Positions 1-10,630 of a DNA stretch of 64,000 nt are shown here, in pieces. The DNA is from Capnocytophaga felis (GTDB lineage: Bacteria; Bacteroidota; Bacteroidia; Flavobacteriales; Flavobacteriaceae), in assembly GCF_009684755.1 (NCBI RefSeq), contig NZ_BLBC01000011.1:112635-176634 (forward strand), written 5' to 3'. The notes beneath the pieces were generated by a model that worked only from the letters and a program-made list of their open reading frames with translations, did not search any database and was not told the DNA's origin. The position numbers and the translations under genes were made by a program. Numbering within the stretch: position 1 is the stretch's first letter; each line of letters begins with the position of its first letter.

Positions 1-286
1 GATTGAAATGGTGTATAAATTCCTCAGCACTTTCCACCTTTTTTTTGCCGATGTTTTTTTCGACGTGAATGATTTGTCGGTTGAGGTTGTGCAACTCCAG
101 CGTATCAAAATCGGCAACGGCAATCGTTCCGATGCCAGCCGCTGCGAGGTATTGCAAAACAGGGCTACCCAAGCCGCCCGCTCCGATGACCAAAACTTTG
201 GTGTTGTTTAATTTTCGTTGTCCTTCCGTCCCGATTTCCTCCATAAAAATCTGACGGCTGTACCTGCTGAAAAGTTTATCGTTCAT
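1..286 (-). CDS. thiF: ThiF/MoeB-type adenylyltransferase, N-terminal part (partial)
   Basis: The gene starts at an ATG complementary to 284-286 and runs off the left edge, leaving about 95 codons. The visible protein begins with the RYSRQIFMEEIG segment typical of E1-like enzymes, followed by a Rossmann nucleotide-binding loop (VLVIGAGGLGSPVLQYLA), an acidic residue closing the next strand (VADFD) and the LNRQIIH motif. Family knowledge: ThiF-type enzymes adenylate the C-terminal glycine of ThiS so that it can receive sulfur for thiazole synthesis. It lies 50 bp downstream of thiH in the same direction, as the last visible gene of the thi operon. The catalytic cysteine region lies outside the window, so MoeB or HesA cannot be strictly excluded, but context favours ThiF. 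Confidence 0.85.
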   Translation of the reverse strand, partial: MNDKLFSRYSRQIFMEEIGTEGQRKLNNTKVLVIGAGGLGSPVLQYLAAAGIGTIAVADFDTLELHNLNRQIIHVEKNIGKKKVESAEEFIHHFN

Positions 287-336
287 AGGTTAAATTCCTT
301 TTTAATACTAAGCGTGTAATACAAGGCTTTTTCTTT

Positions 337-1449
337 CTAAATCGAATAACTCCTATCCCAATCTTTCATCACGGGGTCGTAGCCTTTGCTTCTGATAAGT
401 GCACGAATTTCCTCCATAGAACGACTGTCGTCAATCTCAAACTGCTCCAAAGATTCCGTATCAATGGAATAACCTCCAGGGTTTGTTTTGCTCCCTGCAC
501 TCATTGTTGTGGCTCCGATTTGGATAATATTGTCTCTGAAATAGAGATTTTCACGGGTAGAAATGGATATTTCCAAATCGAAATTCCAAATGCGGTACGC
601 ACAGATAAGCTGCAACAAATCGCGGTCGCTCATTACAAAGTTGGGTTCGATGATGCCTTGTGCCGGTCGCAAACGCGGAAAGGATACGGAATACTTACTT
701 TTCCAGTATTTTTTTTGGAGGTAATCAATATGCAGTGCGGTAAAAAAACTATCCACACGCCAATCTTCCAACCCGAGCAAAACGCCTAATCCTATCTTGT
801 GAATGTTTGCCTGTCCGATGCGGTCGGGAGTATCCAATCGGTAGTTGAAATTTGATTTTTTTCCTTTTGGGTGGTAGGTTTTATACACCTCTTTGTGGTA
901 AGTTTCCTGGTAGACCATTACGGCGTGTGTACCCGCTTGTTGCAACTCGGTATATTGCTCGGTAGAAAGTGGCTGCACTTCTATCGAAATATTGGCAAAG
1001 TGAGGTTTCAACACTTTGAGGGCGTTGAGAAAATAAACCTGCCCCACAATGTGATTTGCCTCGCCGCTTACCAAAAGCACGTGTTCTACACCCATTTTTT
1101 TAAGTATATCTGCCTCCTGAAGTAGTTCGGCATCGGTGAGGGTTCGGCGTCGTATTTTATTATCGAAACTGAATCCACAGTAGGTACAGATATTATTGCA
1201 CTCATTACTCACATAGAGCGGTGCATACAGCTGAATCGTTTTTCCAAAACGCTGCTGCGTAAGTCGCTGGGTGAGTTGTGCCATTGGCTCTAAAAAAGGA
1301 GCCGCTGCAGGAGAAACCAATACCAAAAAATCTTCTATTGTTCGTTTCTTTTTGGCAAGTGTGGAGCGTACATCTTCAGCAGTTGTACGATAAATTCGTT
1401 CTTTTATATCCTCCCAAGAATAGGTTTCAAATAATTCGATGAAAGACAT
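337..1449 (-). CDS. thiH: 2-iminoacetate synthase (tyrosine lyase) ThiH
   Basis: A 370-residue radical-SAM enzyme. The cluster motif CNNICTYCGF (Cys84, Cys88, Cys91) matches the CxxxCxxC signature, and the length is normal for ThiH. Family knowledge: it cleaves tyrosine to dehydroglycine (2-iminoacetate) and p-cresol, and the imine feeds thiazole formation by ThiG. An SGE motif after the cluster (LLVSGEANH) and the C-terminal QIGATTMSAGSKTNPGGY stretch are typical of ThiH. It follows thiG by about 85 bp and precedes the thiF-like gene. Choosing ThiH rather than ThiO indicates the anaerobic-type route to the glycine imine. Confidence 0.95.
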   Translation of the reverse strand: MSFIELFETYSWEDIKERIYRTTAEDVRSTLAKKKRTIEDFLVLVSPAAAPFLEPMAQLTQRLTQQRFGKTIQLYAPLYVSNECNNICTYCGFSFDNKIRRRTLTDAELLQEADILKKMGVEHVLLVSGEANHIVGQVYFLNALKVLKPHFANISIEVQPLSTEQYTELQQAGTHAVMVYQETYHKEVYKTYHPKGKKSNFNYRLDTPDRIGQANIHKIGLGVLLGLEDWRVDSFFTALHIDYLQKKYWKSKYSVSFPRLRPAQGIIEPNFVMSDRDLLQLICAYRIWNFDLEISISTRENLYFRDNIIQIGATTMSAGSKTNPGGYSIDTESLEQFEIDDSRSMEEIRALIRSKGYDPVMKDWDRSYSI

Positions 1450-1533
1450 TGTAGGTTTTTTTTATTTCTTTTAAATATTTTTTTTTGGAGAAAACAATGA
1501 GTTTGAAAAATTTCATTGTACCTCACTTTTATT

Positions 1534-2292
1534 CTACATCAAAAATCCCGTCAAAGGGCTCGATGCTTCGGCGTGTTTTTGCACACTTCCCAGTCCGCTT
1601 TCGTAGGCGCGTCTGCCGGCGATTACGGCTTCCCTAAAGGCGATCGCCATTTGCACAGGGTCTTGTGCCACAGCGATGGCGGTGTTTACCAGCACAGCAT
1701 CGGCTCCGAGTTCCATTGCTTTGGCAGCGTCAGAGGGGGCTCCGATACCCGCATCGACCACCACCGGCACATTGGATTGCTCAATGATGATTTCCAAAAA
1801 GTCGATTGTTTTCAGTCCTTTGTTTGTCCCGATAGGCGAGCCCAAAGGCATCACAGCAGCAGTGCCTACTTCTTCCAATCGCTTGCACAGCACGGGATCG
1901 GCGTGAATGTAAGGCAAGACCACAAAGCCCAATTTGGCAAGTTCTTCCGTAGCTTTGAGCGTTTCGATAGGGTCGGGCAAAAGGTATCGCGGGTCTGGGT
2001 GAATTTCTAACTTTACCCAATGGGTTTGCAGAGCTTCGCGTGCCAATTGTGCTGCCAATACAGCTTCTTTGGCGTTGCGAGCTCCCGAAGTATTGGGCAA
2101 TAAATTTACGCCGGGCAACTGTAAGTGTTTGAGCAAATCGTCGTTTTGGTTTTGGTAATCCACGCGTTTTAGTGCCATAGTTACCAATTCGCTCCCCGAG
2201 GCTTCTACGCTTTTCGACATCAAATCGAGTGAGCCAAATTTGCCCGTTCCGAGAAACAATCGCGATTGAAATTCTTTATCTGCTATTTTCAT
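1534..2292 (-). CDS. thiG: Thiazole synthase ThiG
   Basis: A 252-residue TIM-barrel protein of normal ThiG length. The N-terminal [10 protein letters not shown], the Schiff-base lysine in WVKLEIHPD (Lys94), the [12 protein letters not shown] loop and the phosphate-binding [26 protein letters not shown] region are all family landmarks. Family knowledge: ThiG condenses deoxyxylulose phosphate, ThiS thiocarboxylate and dehydroglycine into the thiazole. Its start overlaps the end of thiE by 17 bp, so translation is probably coupled. Confidence 0.96.
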   Translation of the reverse strand: MKIADKEFQSRLFLGTGKFGSLDLMSKSVEASGSELVTMALKRVDYQNQNDDLLKHLQLPGVNLLPNTSGARNAKEAVLAAQLAREALQTHWVKLEIHPDPRYLLPDPIETLKATEELAKLGFVVLPYIHADPVLCKRLEEVGTAAVMPLGSPIGTNKGLKTIDFLEIIIEQSNVPVVVDAGIGAPSDAAKAMELGADAVLVNTAIAVAQDPVQMAIAFREAVIAGRRAYESGLGSVQKHAEASSPLTGFLM

Positions 2293-2908
2293 TTTCTGTA
2301 AAAGTTGATTCTATTTGTTTTAAAAGTTGTGGTTTTTCGGTAAGTAGTCCCGAGATTGCTACCCCGTAAAGTCCATTGGTATTCAAGAGCGAAACATCCT
2401 CTAATTCAATTCCCCCAATGGCATAAATAGGCGGATATGATAGCTTGTTTTCTTTCAGATAAGTGATAATGTTTCGGTAGCCCTCCACACCCAAAATAGG
2501 ACTTAATTTTTCTTTGGTGGTGGTAAAACGAAAAGGCCCTAAGCCAATGTAATCACAACCTTCGTTGATTCGTTTCAGTACATCTTCCAAAGTATTTGCC
2601 GTACCTCCGATGATTTTTTTTGCCCCCAACAAAGCCCGAGCCGAAGCCACCGAACCGTCCTGCAAGCCCAAATGCACACCATCGGCATCTACCTTTTGGG
2701 TAAGGGTAGGATTGTCGTTGATGATGAGCAGAACGTTGTACTTTTGGCAATGTTTTTTTACCTCGGTAGCCAAGTCAAAAAGAGCGGTTTCATCATTGGT
2801 TTTCCACCGCAACTGAATGAGTTTTCCACCGCAATCAAGTACTTTTTGAATGTTTGCGAGTTGCTCCGAAGCGGTGCTTCCTTGTGATATGTAATAGGTG
2901 TGTTGCAT
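2276..2908 (-). CDS. thiE: Thiamine phosphate synthase ThiE
   Basis: A 210-residue thiamine-phosphate pyrophosphorylase that joins HMP-PP to thiazole phosphate. The ATG at 2908 is chosen because the protein then begins [10 protein letters not shown] as in the family and sits just 2 bp after the thiD stop. An in-frame longer reading upstream only translates thiD DNA in another frame. Landmarks are [36 protein letters not shown] and AIGGI, in the usual order. It overlaps thiG by 17 bp. A second ThiE-like protein is encoded upstream of thiD; this copy has the fuller set of catalytic motifs and is probably the true synthase. Confidence 0.94.
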   Translation of the reverse strand: MQHTYYISQGSTASEQLANIQKVLDCGGKLIQLRWKTNDETALFDLATEVKKHCQKYNVLLIINDNPTLTQKVDADGVHLGLQDGSVASARALLGAKKIIGGTANTLEDVLKRINEGCDYIGLGPFRFTTTKEKLSPILGVEGYRNIITYLKENKLSYPPIYAIGGIELEDVSLLNTNGLYGVAISGLLTEKPQLLKQIESTFTENENSR

Positions 2909-2910
2909 CT

Positions 2911-3642
2911 TTAGAAATCGTAATTTCCCAAAAGGGAAGGATGACTGTTTAAAAATTTTTCGATGAATGTTTTGGCGTGTCGGCAGGCGTTTTCTAAATC
3001 TTCGCCTTTTGCTAAATAACTGGCAATAGCACTCGACAGCACACAACCTGAGCCGTGTTTGGGCGGGCAATCGGTTTGCGAGGGCAAGAGTTTTATTTTC
3101 TGCTCACCAATGTGCAAAATATCTTCTCCCTTTTCGGCTTTATGTCCGCCTTTTTGGTAAATCGCCGTTTGCAAATTGTTGAGCACCCCCATTTCCGACA
3201 AAAATTCAAATTCCGGTTGATTGGGTGTTATCAGATTGATTTCCAAAAGGGTTTCGCTAAGTAACGACGGATTTTCTACGGAAAAGAAAGTGCGTCCCGA
3301 ACTGCTTTTGAGTACCGTATCCCACACAATGGGTAGTTTTTTGTCTTTGTTGCGAATGGTTTTTACAATTTCCGACAAAAAAACAGTATTGGGCACGATG
3401 CCTATTTTTACACAACGCACCGCGTAACGATCGAGCAGGGTTTCAACCGCCTCTACCACTTCCGCTATCGGAAGCCATTGCAATTTTCGGAAAGTATCTT
3501 CGGTTTGTAAAGTAAGAGCGGTAAGCACCGACAACCCTTGTACGGAAAGTCGTTCAAAGGTTTTGCTATCGGCAAGCACGCCCGCACCTCCCGAGGGGTC
3601 AAAGCCCGCAATGCTCATTACAAAAGGTCGGTTTGTTTGCAT
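2911..3642 (-). CDS. thiD: Hydroxymethylpyrimidine kinase/phosphokinase ThiD
   Basis: A ribokinase-fold kinase that phosphorylates HMP twice to HMP-PP. Translated from ATG 3642 it is about 243 residues. The N-terminal VMSIAGFDPSGGAG motif binds substrate, and GSGCVLSSAIASYLAKG near the C-terminus holds the anion hole and catalytic region of the family. An upstream in-frame ATG at 3678 would add 12 residues (MARKSSAKKLPI) overlapping the preceding gene, so 3642 is preferred. Even so it overlaps that gene's 3' end by 25 bp, which suggests translational coupling. Confidence 0.93.
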   Translation of the reverse strand: MQTNRPFVMSIAGFDPSGGAGVLADSKTFERLSVQGLSVLTALTLQTEDTFRKLQWLPIAEVVEAVETLLDRYAVRCVKIGIVPNTVFLSEIVKTIRNKDKKLPIVWDTVLKSSSGRTFFSVENPSLLSETLLEINLITPNQPEFEFLSEMGVLNNLQTAIYQKGGHKAEKGEDILHIGEQKIKLLPSQTDCPPKHGSGCVLSSAIASYLAKGEDLENACRHAKTFIEKFLNSHPSLLGNYDF

Positions 3643-4217
3643 AATCGGTAATTTTTTAGCGGATGATTTCCTTGCCACACAAAGCCCAAAAGAGCGATTC
3701 CATCAATGGGTTCACTTGCCAAAAGGTATAAGTTTTCGGCAGAAATTCCCCCCAAGGCGATAAGCTCGGTAGCGGTATTGGTTCGCTGTTTTAATTCTTG
3801 AAAAACATTTTGCTTGATACCATACCCTTGTTTGGAAATACTCGCAAAAACAGGACTTAAAAAGGCGTATTGCCAAGTATCGTCCAACAGATTAAACGCG
3901 TCCATCGAATGCACCGAAGTAGAAAGCGAAAAGTGATTTTTGTACCTTTTATAAGCTTTATTTTTTCGGTCGTTTTCGGAAAAGTGAAGCCGCTGAATGC
4001 CTAACTTTTCCGCCAAGTGATGATAAGAATGCAAAACCAATCTACTTCGGTGTATTTTATCTATAGCTTCGATGTAGTCAAGCATCATTTTTTCCGTAAA
4101 CTGCGGTTTGCGGATGTGAAAACAATCCAACCCTTCGTTCAAAAGACCATTCACCCAATAGGTTTCATCGGGATAGACTTTTTCAGGAGAAATAATGATG
4201 TTTTTTAGTGGAGACAT
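3618..4217 (-). CDS. ThiE/TenI-like thiamine-phosphate-synthase family protein
   Basis: A 199-residue paralogue of ThiE. It keeps the barrel landmarks in degenerate form: FHIRKPQ (ThiE has QLRxK), LVLHSYHHLA, RLHFSE, LSTSVHSMDAF, AFLSPVFASISKQGYG and IALGGISAEN. The phosphate-binding TTTK loop is replaced by SISKQGYG, which is closer to TenI (thiazole tautomerase) than to a synthase. Its place between thiC and thiD, with an overlap into thiD, supports a thiamine role. A TenI-like tautomerase is the best inference; a second synthase is the alternative. Confidence 0.8.
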   Translation of the reverse strand: MSPLKNIIISPEKVYPDETYWVNGLLNEGLDCFHIRKPQFTEKMMLDYIEAIDKIHRSRLVLHSYHHLAEKLGIQRLHFSENDRKNKAYKRYKNHFSLSTSVHSMDAFNLLDDTWQYAFLSPVFASISKQGYGIKQNVFQELKQRTNTATELIALGGISAENLYLLASEPIDGIALLGFVWQGNHPLKNYRLCKQTDLL

Positions 4218-4228
4218 TTCCTTTCGTT

Positions 4229-6300
<2,072 letters not shown>

Positions 6301-6303
6301 GAA

Positions 6304-6507
6304 CTATCCCCCTTGTGTAGCAGTGATGATAAGCACATTGTCTGAAGTGTTTACAAGCGTTGCCGTCCATTGCTCTTTGGCAATTACTTTTCCGTTGAGG
6401 GCAACGGCGATACCGTTGATTTTTCCGCTGGTAAACGAAAGCACCAATTCCTCCAACAGAGGTTGTTTTTCAAAATGTACCGATTGATTGTTGATAGTAA
6501 TTTCCAT
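6304..6507 (-). CDS. thiS: Sulfur carrier protein ThiS
   Basis: A 67-residue ubiquitin-fold protein ending in Gly-Gly (ITATQGG), the hallmark of ThiS. The middle segment ALNGKVIAKEQW and the LNxxxV pattern fit the family. Family knowledge: the terminal glycine is adenylated by ThiF and converted to a thiocarboxylate that donates sulfur to ThiG. It is the first gene of the operon, about 100 bp downstream of the TPP riboswitch. Confidence 0.93.
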   Translation of the reverse strand: MEITINNQSVHFEKQPLLEELVLSFTSGKINGIAVALNGKVIAKEQWTATLVNTSDNVLIITATQGG

Positions 6508-6610
6508 TTCCGATTGTTTTTAGATGAAAAGAAACGATTTTTGAACTTCGGAAATGTTTTCAGAAATATCTATTGAAAGCTATTTCAAAAAGAAGCTATT
6601 TTTTTCACTT

Positions 6611-6684
6611 ATTCCCTACGCTATTATGAAATAGATCAGGTTCAAAGGGTAAAATCTCAGCCTGTACAAAATACAGACACCCCC
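6611..6684 (-). promoter_or_regulatory. TPP (THI-box) riboswitch
   Basis: On the minus strand the segment reads GGGGGTGTCTG, then CAGGCTGAGA, ACCCTTTGAACCTGATC and finally ATAATAGCGTAGGGAA. These are the conserved THI-box blocks in correct order: P2/P3 with CUGAGA, J2/4, and the P4/P5 helix with GUAGGGAA. It lies 100 bp upstream of thiS and should reduce expression of the whole operon when TPP is bound. No clear intrinsic terminator follows, so control at the translational level or through a weak terminator is possible. Confidence 0.95.
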
Positions 6685-6696
6685 AAAGTTTGGGGG

Positions 6697-6704
6697 CAAA
6701 GATA
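6697..6704 (-). promoter_or_regulatory. Bacteroidetes-type promoter (-7 box) of the thi operon
   Basis: The minus strand reads TATCTTTG, matching the TAnnTTTG -7 consensus, immediately before the riboswitch. Transcription would begin about 6-8 nt downstream, inside the palindrome CCCCCAAAcTTTGGGGG (6680-6696). A TTG-like -33 element lies about 23 nt upstream, slightly far. Confidence 0.6.
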
Positions 6705-6861
6705 TACTTTTTTTTAGAAATTTTAAGCAATAATGAAAAATAATTGTTTTTTTGTTATAATATTTTTATGATTTTGCGGATAGAAGATGGTTTGGGAGGA
6801 ACTTAAATTAATGATATCTTTTGGAATTAGGATAAGAGTTGGATAATCATATCTTTCAACA

Positions 6862-6890
6862 AAAAAAGCCATCTTTTAAGATGACTTTTT
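6862..6890. terminator. Intrinsic terminator after the lipoprotein gene
   Basis: The arms AAAGCCATCTT and AAGATGACTTT form a roughly 10-bp stem with one mismatch. The minus strand has a T-run after it. It lies 70 bp downstream of the minus-strand lipoprotein gene and can act in both directions. Confidence 0.6.
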
Positions 6891-6945
6891 AGGATAATAA
6901 ACTGATTGTTTTTGGAGCTTTATCACTCATTTTTTTGTTTTAAGA

Positions 6946-7010
6946 TAAGAGTACTTAAATCAGCGACTTTTCTTTAATTTTAAAGTAAGAGTACTTAAAT
7001 CAGCAACTTT
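6946..7010. repeat. 40-bp-period tandem duplication at a lipoprotein 3' end
   Basis: The 25-mer taagagtacttaaatcagc(g/a)acttt occurs at 6946-6970 and 6986-7010. The period is 40 bp, not a multiple of three, so the duplication changed the reading frame and moved the stop codon of the lipoprotein gene. Confidence 0.85.
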
Positions 7011-7385
7011 AGTGGAAGGAAATTCAATAGAAACATGACCGATACTTTTTCCCTCTTCTGGCTTGTAACCTAAATAATAATCTTTCCAATACAGCGTTCC
7101 GTCAGTAGTTTTTACTTCATAGAGGGCAGAGTAATAATTGTCATTCGGAGGTGTATTGCTTCCTGCTACGGGTTGCGGGTAAGTAATCTCGACTTCAATA
7201 TCTACATAGCCTGCTTGGGAATTTACTGAAATAGTTTCAACTTTCCAACCGTCAGTATTGGTGGCGATAGGTTTAGGGGCATTTTGGTTAGGATTCTGAT
7301 TTTCATCATTGTTACTGCTACCTGAGCAATTTACAAAAAAGATTGTAAGAGCAAAAATTGATAGTAATTTTGATAAACGATTCAT
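6960..7385 (-). CDS. Small lipoprotein of unknown function
   Basis: 141 residues with a lipoprotein signal: MNRLSKLLSIFALTIFFVNC, lipobox Cys20, followed by an Asn-rich linker (SGSSNNDENQNPNQN) as is common in Bacteroidetes lipoproteins. No recognised domain. The C-terminus has been altered: a 40-bp segment covering the last codons is tandemly duplicated out of frame at 6946-6970 and 6986-7010. The downstream copy would encode a slightly different ending (ADLSTLILKQKNE then stop). Confidence 0.7.
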   Translation of the reverse strand: MNRLSKLLSIFALTIFFVNCSGSSNNDENQNPNQNAPKPIATNTDGWKVETISVNSQAGYVDIEVEITYPQPVAGSNTPPNDNYYSALYEVKTTDGTLYWKDYYLGYKPEEGKSIGHVSIEFPSTKVADLSTLTLKLKKSR

Positions 7386-7462
7386 TTTTAATTGATTTAA
7401 TAGATTAACTCTGCAAAGGTATGGAAGCTCTTTAAGTTAATTACTTGACCTAAGTCAAGAAA

Positions 7463-7620
7463 TCACTTTTTCCTAATTCGGCTTAAAGTAGAATCGGTAA
7501 TTCCTAAGAAACTGACAGTGTGTTTTTTGAATCCGATTTTGTCAAATTCAAAGCCTAAAGTTTTATAGTGTTTTTTTAACTTTCCATTATAACAAAAGTG
7601 TTGTGCATTTGCATTATATA
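7463..7620 (-). pseudogene. Duplicated 3' fragment of a Crp/Fnr-type regulator
   Basis: The minus strand encodes VSFLGITDSTLSRIRKK followed by a stop, nearly identical to the C-terminus IASFLGITDSTLSRIRKLK of the intact regulator at 8562-9131. At DNA level 7466-7523 aligns with about 8560-8625. The open frame upstream of the fragment is unrelated to the regulator. It is a relic of a duplication or gene-insertion event and should not be functional. Confidence 0.75.
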
Positions 7621-7627
7621 GTCATTA

Positions 7628-8461
7628 TTATGGAAAATCTCGTTGTGGTGAGTCATAGTGTCCTGATATCATTCGATAATAGCGTTCAAAGTCACCTTCA
7701 TTATACTTTGATCCTGTTTCTAAATTATAATAATGAGTGTAGTTATCTTCTCGTAATTCGATTATTATTTCTCCATTAGGAAGACGAATAATATTTGCGT
7801 TTTCTCCAGTACTGTAATTCAATTTGAATACTTGTATTATTTTATCTTTTTCAAATAATAGTTCATTTAATTCTGCTATTTGTTTGCGAGAATTACTATA
7901 TTGTTGTTCAAAGTTTTTCATTTCGGTTGAGGCGATTTCTTTTTGTTTTTCAAGTTCCTCTCTCAATTTGGAAAGAAGTTCTTCATATCTTTCTTTTTCT
8001 TTATCTAAATTTGTCTCTAGTTCTCTTATTTTACTTTGAAGAGTTTCGACCATTTTGTTGTGATTGTTTCTTTCTCTAAAATCAGTCTTTGCTTCTTCCA
8101 ATTTGATTTCTTCAATAGCCAATTCTCTTTGATTTTCAATAGATTGTTTTTGTTTGTTTATTAAAATACTGTTTCTCTTAATTAGTGGATATTTTAATAA
8201 AACATCAACTAATAGGTTTAAATAAGGTAAAGCTAAAACATAAAAAATGGTTGAAAAAATAGGATAAACAAATAGAAAACAAATGCTAGAAAAATTACTC
8301 TGAATATATTCTATTTTTTCTTCAATTATTTTTGGAGAAAAAATTATAAATAATATAGGTTTCCAATTAAATATAATCCAAGATGTTAAAAAGGCTCCAA
8401 TAATAGGATTTTTGACTCTTTCTTCTGTTGTTCTAAATAAAGATTGTATAAACTCTTTCAT
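7628..8461 (-). CDS. Membrane-anchored coiled-coil protein of unknown function
   Basis: 277 residues. Two hydrophobic segments lie near residues 22-42 and 58-85, followed by a long charged heptad-rich region (about 105-210) that should form a coiled coil. A short globular tail (IRLPNGEIIIELREDNYTHYYNLETG) follows. The architecture suggests an inner-membrane protein with a cytosolic rod; no family was recognised. AT content is higher than in the neighbouring host genes, and the gene sits exactly between an intact Crp-type gene and a duplicate of its 3' end, which suggests it arrived as an insertion. Confidence 0.7.
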   Translation of the reverse strand: MKEFIQSLFRTTEERVKNPIIGAFLTSWIIFNWKPILFIIFSPKIIEEKIEYIQSNFSSICFLFVYPIFSTIFYVLALPYLNLLVDVLLKYPLIKRNSILINKQKQSIENQRELAIEEIKLEEAKTDFRERNNHNKMVETLQSKIRELETNLDKEKERYEELLSKLREELEKQKEIASTEMKNFEQQYSNSRKQIAELNELLFEKDKIIQVFKLNYSTGENANIIRLPNGEIIIELREDNYTHYYNLETGSKYNEGDFERYYRMISGHYDSPQRDFP

Positions 8462-8561
8462 ATTATTTGATTATATTATGATTTTGCAAAAGTACAAACT
8501 GCCTTTGTTTTAACTATGTGTAAGTGGTTTATTTTCAGCGTTATGGATGTAAAATAAAAAA

Positions 8562-9131
8562 TCACTTCAATTTCCTAATTCTGCTTAAAGTAGAATCAGT
8601 GATGCCTAAGAAACTGGCGATGTATTTCAGAGGTACTTCGTGAATGGTTTTGGGTTTTTCGTGTATGAGTTTTTGATAGCGTTGTTCGGCACTAAGGGTT
8701 TTCAAATCCAGCATTCGGGTTTCGGAGAGAAAGAGTTCGCGTGTCATCCAGTAGCGTCCCCATTCACGAAAGGAGGGCATTGTATGATAAAGTTCTTGCA
8801 CCGTATCCCAATGGAAACGCCAGATTTTACAATCGGTAACCGTTTCCAAAAATTCGGGCGAGGGCATTCTGCCAAAAAAAGAAAGCGTTTCTATGGCTAA
8901 TTCATTTTCAAAGAAAAGTCGGGTGGTGATTTCTTTGTTGTCTGAATCAAAGGTGTAGGTACGCATTACGCCTTTTTCGATGATATAATTTTCATTGGAG
9001 ATTTCGCCTTGTTTTAAGATGATAGTCCCCTTAGGAACTTCCCAATATTGGTGTTTTTGGGCAAGTATGTTGAGTTCTTCAGTAGTAAGTTCCGAAGGCT
9101 GATAAAAGTTTGTAAATAAAGAAATATCCAT
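8562..9131 (-). CDS. Crp/Fnr-family transcriptional regulator
   Basis: 189 residues. The N-terminal cyclic-nucleotide-binding-like beta barrel includes VPKGTIILKQGE and YIIEKGVMRTY. The C-terminal short helix-turn-helix is IASFLGITDSTLSRIRK. The length and organisation match the small Crp-like regulators common in Flavobacteriia, which usually lack a true cAMP pocket. The ligand and targets cannot be read from sequence. It is transcribed away from the CDF exporter at 9481. Confidence 0.88.
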   Translation of the reverse strand: MDISLFTNFYQPSELTTEELNILAQKHQYWEVPKGTIILKQGEISNENYIIEKGVMRTYTFDSDNKEITTRLFFENELAIETLSFFGRMPSPEFLETVTDCKIWRFHWDTVQELYHTMPSFREWGRYWMTRELFLSETRMLDLKTLSAEQRYQKLIHEKPKTIHEVPLKYIASFLGITDSTLSRIRKLK

Positions 9132-9480
9132 TTTTTAACGCTTAAATATTGTTGAAAGTGCTTGTAAAGACCAGTTTTGGGACATAAAAAACCGCTTTGT
9201 AAAGCTCTAAAATAACAAAAATATCTTTTTTTAAGAAAAAACAAAATTTTTATTCTCTATAAAAGTTTGCGAACTAAAGACTTTCGTTGTAAATAGTTGA
9301 AAATTATACCTATACAGTTATATCGTAAATAAGAGTGTCTTTTCAATGATAAAATATGTTTCTTATCTTATTTATATCTGCTTATTTCCACTTGTTTAAC
9401 GTGATTTGTAATCCGAAAAACAGTACCTTTGCAGAGAGAAACAAAAACCGATTGAAACAACAAACTAAAAATTTAAAGCA
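9132..9480. promoter_or_regulatory. Divergent intergenic region with the CDF exporter promoter
   Basis: Nearly 350 bp between the Crp-type gene (minus) and the CDF gene (plus). On the plus strand TACCTTTG at 9424-9431 matches the -7 consensus TAnnTTTG, about 50 bp before the CDF start codon. TTG elements upstream could serve as the -33 box, but their spacing is not ideal. No other feature was recognised in the AT-rich rest. Confidence 0.55.
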
Positions 9481-10395
9481 ATGGAACATTCACACGAAGG
9501 ACACAGTCATAGCGTGGCGAGTTTGGAGAACATCAACCGAGCTTTTTATATCGGTATCGGGCTGAATTTAGTGTACACGATTATTGAATTTGTAGTAGGT
9601 TTCCGCATAAATTCCTTGGCACTGATTTCGGATGCGAGTCACAACCTGAGCGATGTTGCCAGTTTGGTCATTTCGCTTGTCGGACTGAAATTAACGCAGA
9701 AAGCAGCCACGTATTCATTCACTTACGGATACAAAAAAGCCTCTATTCTGGCATCGCTCATCAATGCGGTACTGTTGGTATATATCGCCGTGAAAATCAT
9801 CGTTGAGGTTATCGAACGCTTTGACGAACCGCCCGAAATGACGGGTGATATGATTATTGTAACAGCTACTATCGGGGTTATTATCAATGCCTTATCGGCT
9901 TTTCTTTTCTACAAAGGACAAAAGCACGATATCAATGTAAAAGGAGCTTTTTTGCATCTGTTGGTAGATGCTTTGGTATCGGTCGGGGTGATTGTATCGG
10001 GGGTAATTATCCATTTCACGGGTTGGGACATTGCCGACGTGCTGACGAGTTTGGTCGTTGCGGTGGTAATTTTGATTTCCACTTGGAATTTGCTTTCCGA
10101 AAGTGTGAAACTTATTCTTGATGGCGTTCCTCAGAGCATAAAAGTGGATAAAATAAAGCAACTTATAGCGCAACACCCGAAAATTTGTTCGGTACATCAC
10201 ATTCACATTTGGGCATTGAGTAGCTTGGAAAATGCACTTACGGCACATTTAGTGGTTGAGGACGATATTACTTTTGAAGAAATTGACACAATAAAAAAAG
10301 AAATTAAACATACTCTTCAACACGAACATATCGGACACGCTACCTTTGAAATAGAACTTTCAAAAATGAAATGCAAGTGTGGTGATTGTCATTGA
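9481..10395 (+). CDS. Cation diffusion facilitator (CzcD/ZitB-type zinc exporter)
   Basis: 304 residues with a His-rich N-terminus (MEHSHEGHSHS), six predicted membrane segments and the two metal-site motifs of the family: SDASHNLSD in TM2 and HLLVDAL in TM5. The C-terminal cytoplasmic domain (VHHIHIWALSS) and a Cys-rich end (MKCKCGDCH) could bind metal. Family knowledge: proton-driven export of Zn(II), Co(II) or Cd(II) across the inner membrane. Metal specificity cannot be decided here. Confidence 0.93.
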   Translation: MEHSHEGHSHSVASLENINRAFYIGIGLNLVYTIIEFVVGFRINSLALISDASHNLSDVASLVISLVGLKLTQKAATYSFTYGYKKASILASLINAVLLVYIAVKIIVEVIERFDEPPEMTGDMIIVTATIGVIINALSAFLFYKGQKHDINVKGAFLHLLVDALVSVGVIVSGVIIHFTGWDIADVLTSLVVAVVILISTWNLLSESVKLILDGVPQSIKVDKIKQLIAQHPKICSVHHIHIWALSSLENALTAHLVVEDDITFEEIDTIKKEIKHTLQHEHIGHATFEIELSKMKCKCGDCH

Positions 10396-10630
10396 TAGAG
10401 TGAGCATAATATTCGAAGTGCTGAAAAGGAAAAGCTAAGATATTTTTAATAGAAGGAAACCTACAGACAGCCTACGATAGCCACAAAACAGATTTTTATT
10501 CTGTATATTATTGGGCTTGAGAAGTTGCTGCCATCGTAAAAATTTTGAAGTTGGATGACAGTGCTTTTAAAGACAATCCCTACTACCCTTACGATATAGA
10601 GTATTGCTAGGATAAATTAAAATAATATTT
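10396..10630. other. Degenerate intergenic DNA, possible toxin/immunity relic
   Basis: No intact gene. Short translatable pieces such as DDSAFKDNPYYPYDIEYC followed by a stop resemble the end of a small accessory protein. Together with the SUKH gene downstream this reads as decayed polymorphic-toxin cassette DNA; the assignment is weak. Confidence 0.35.
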
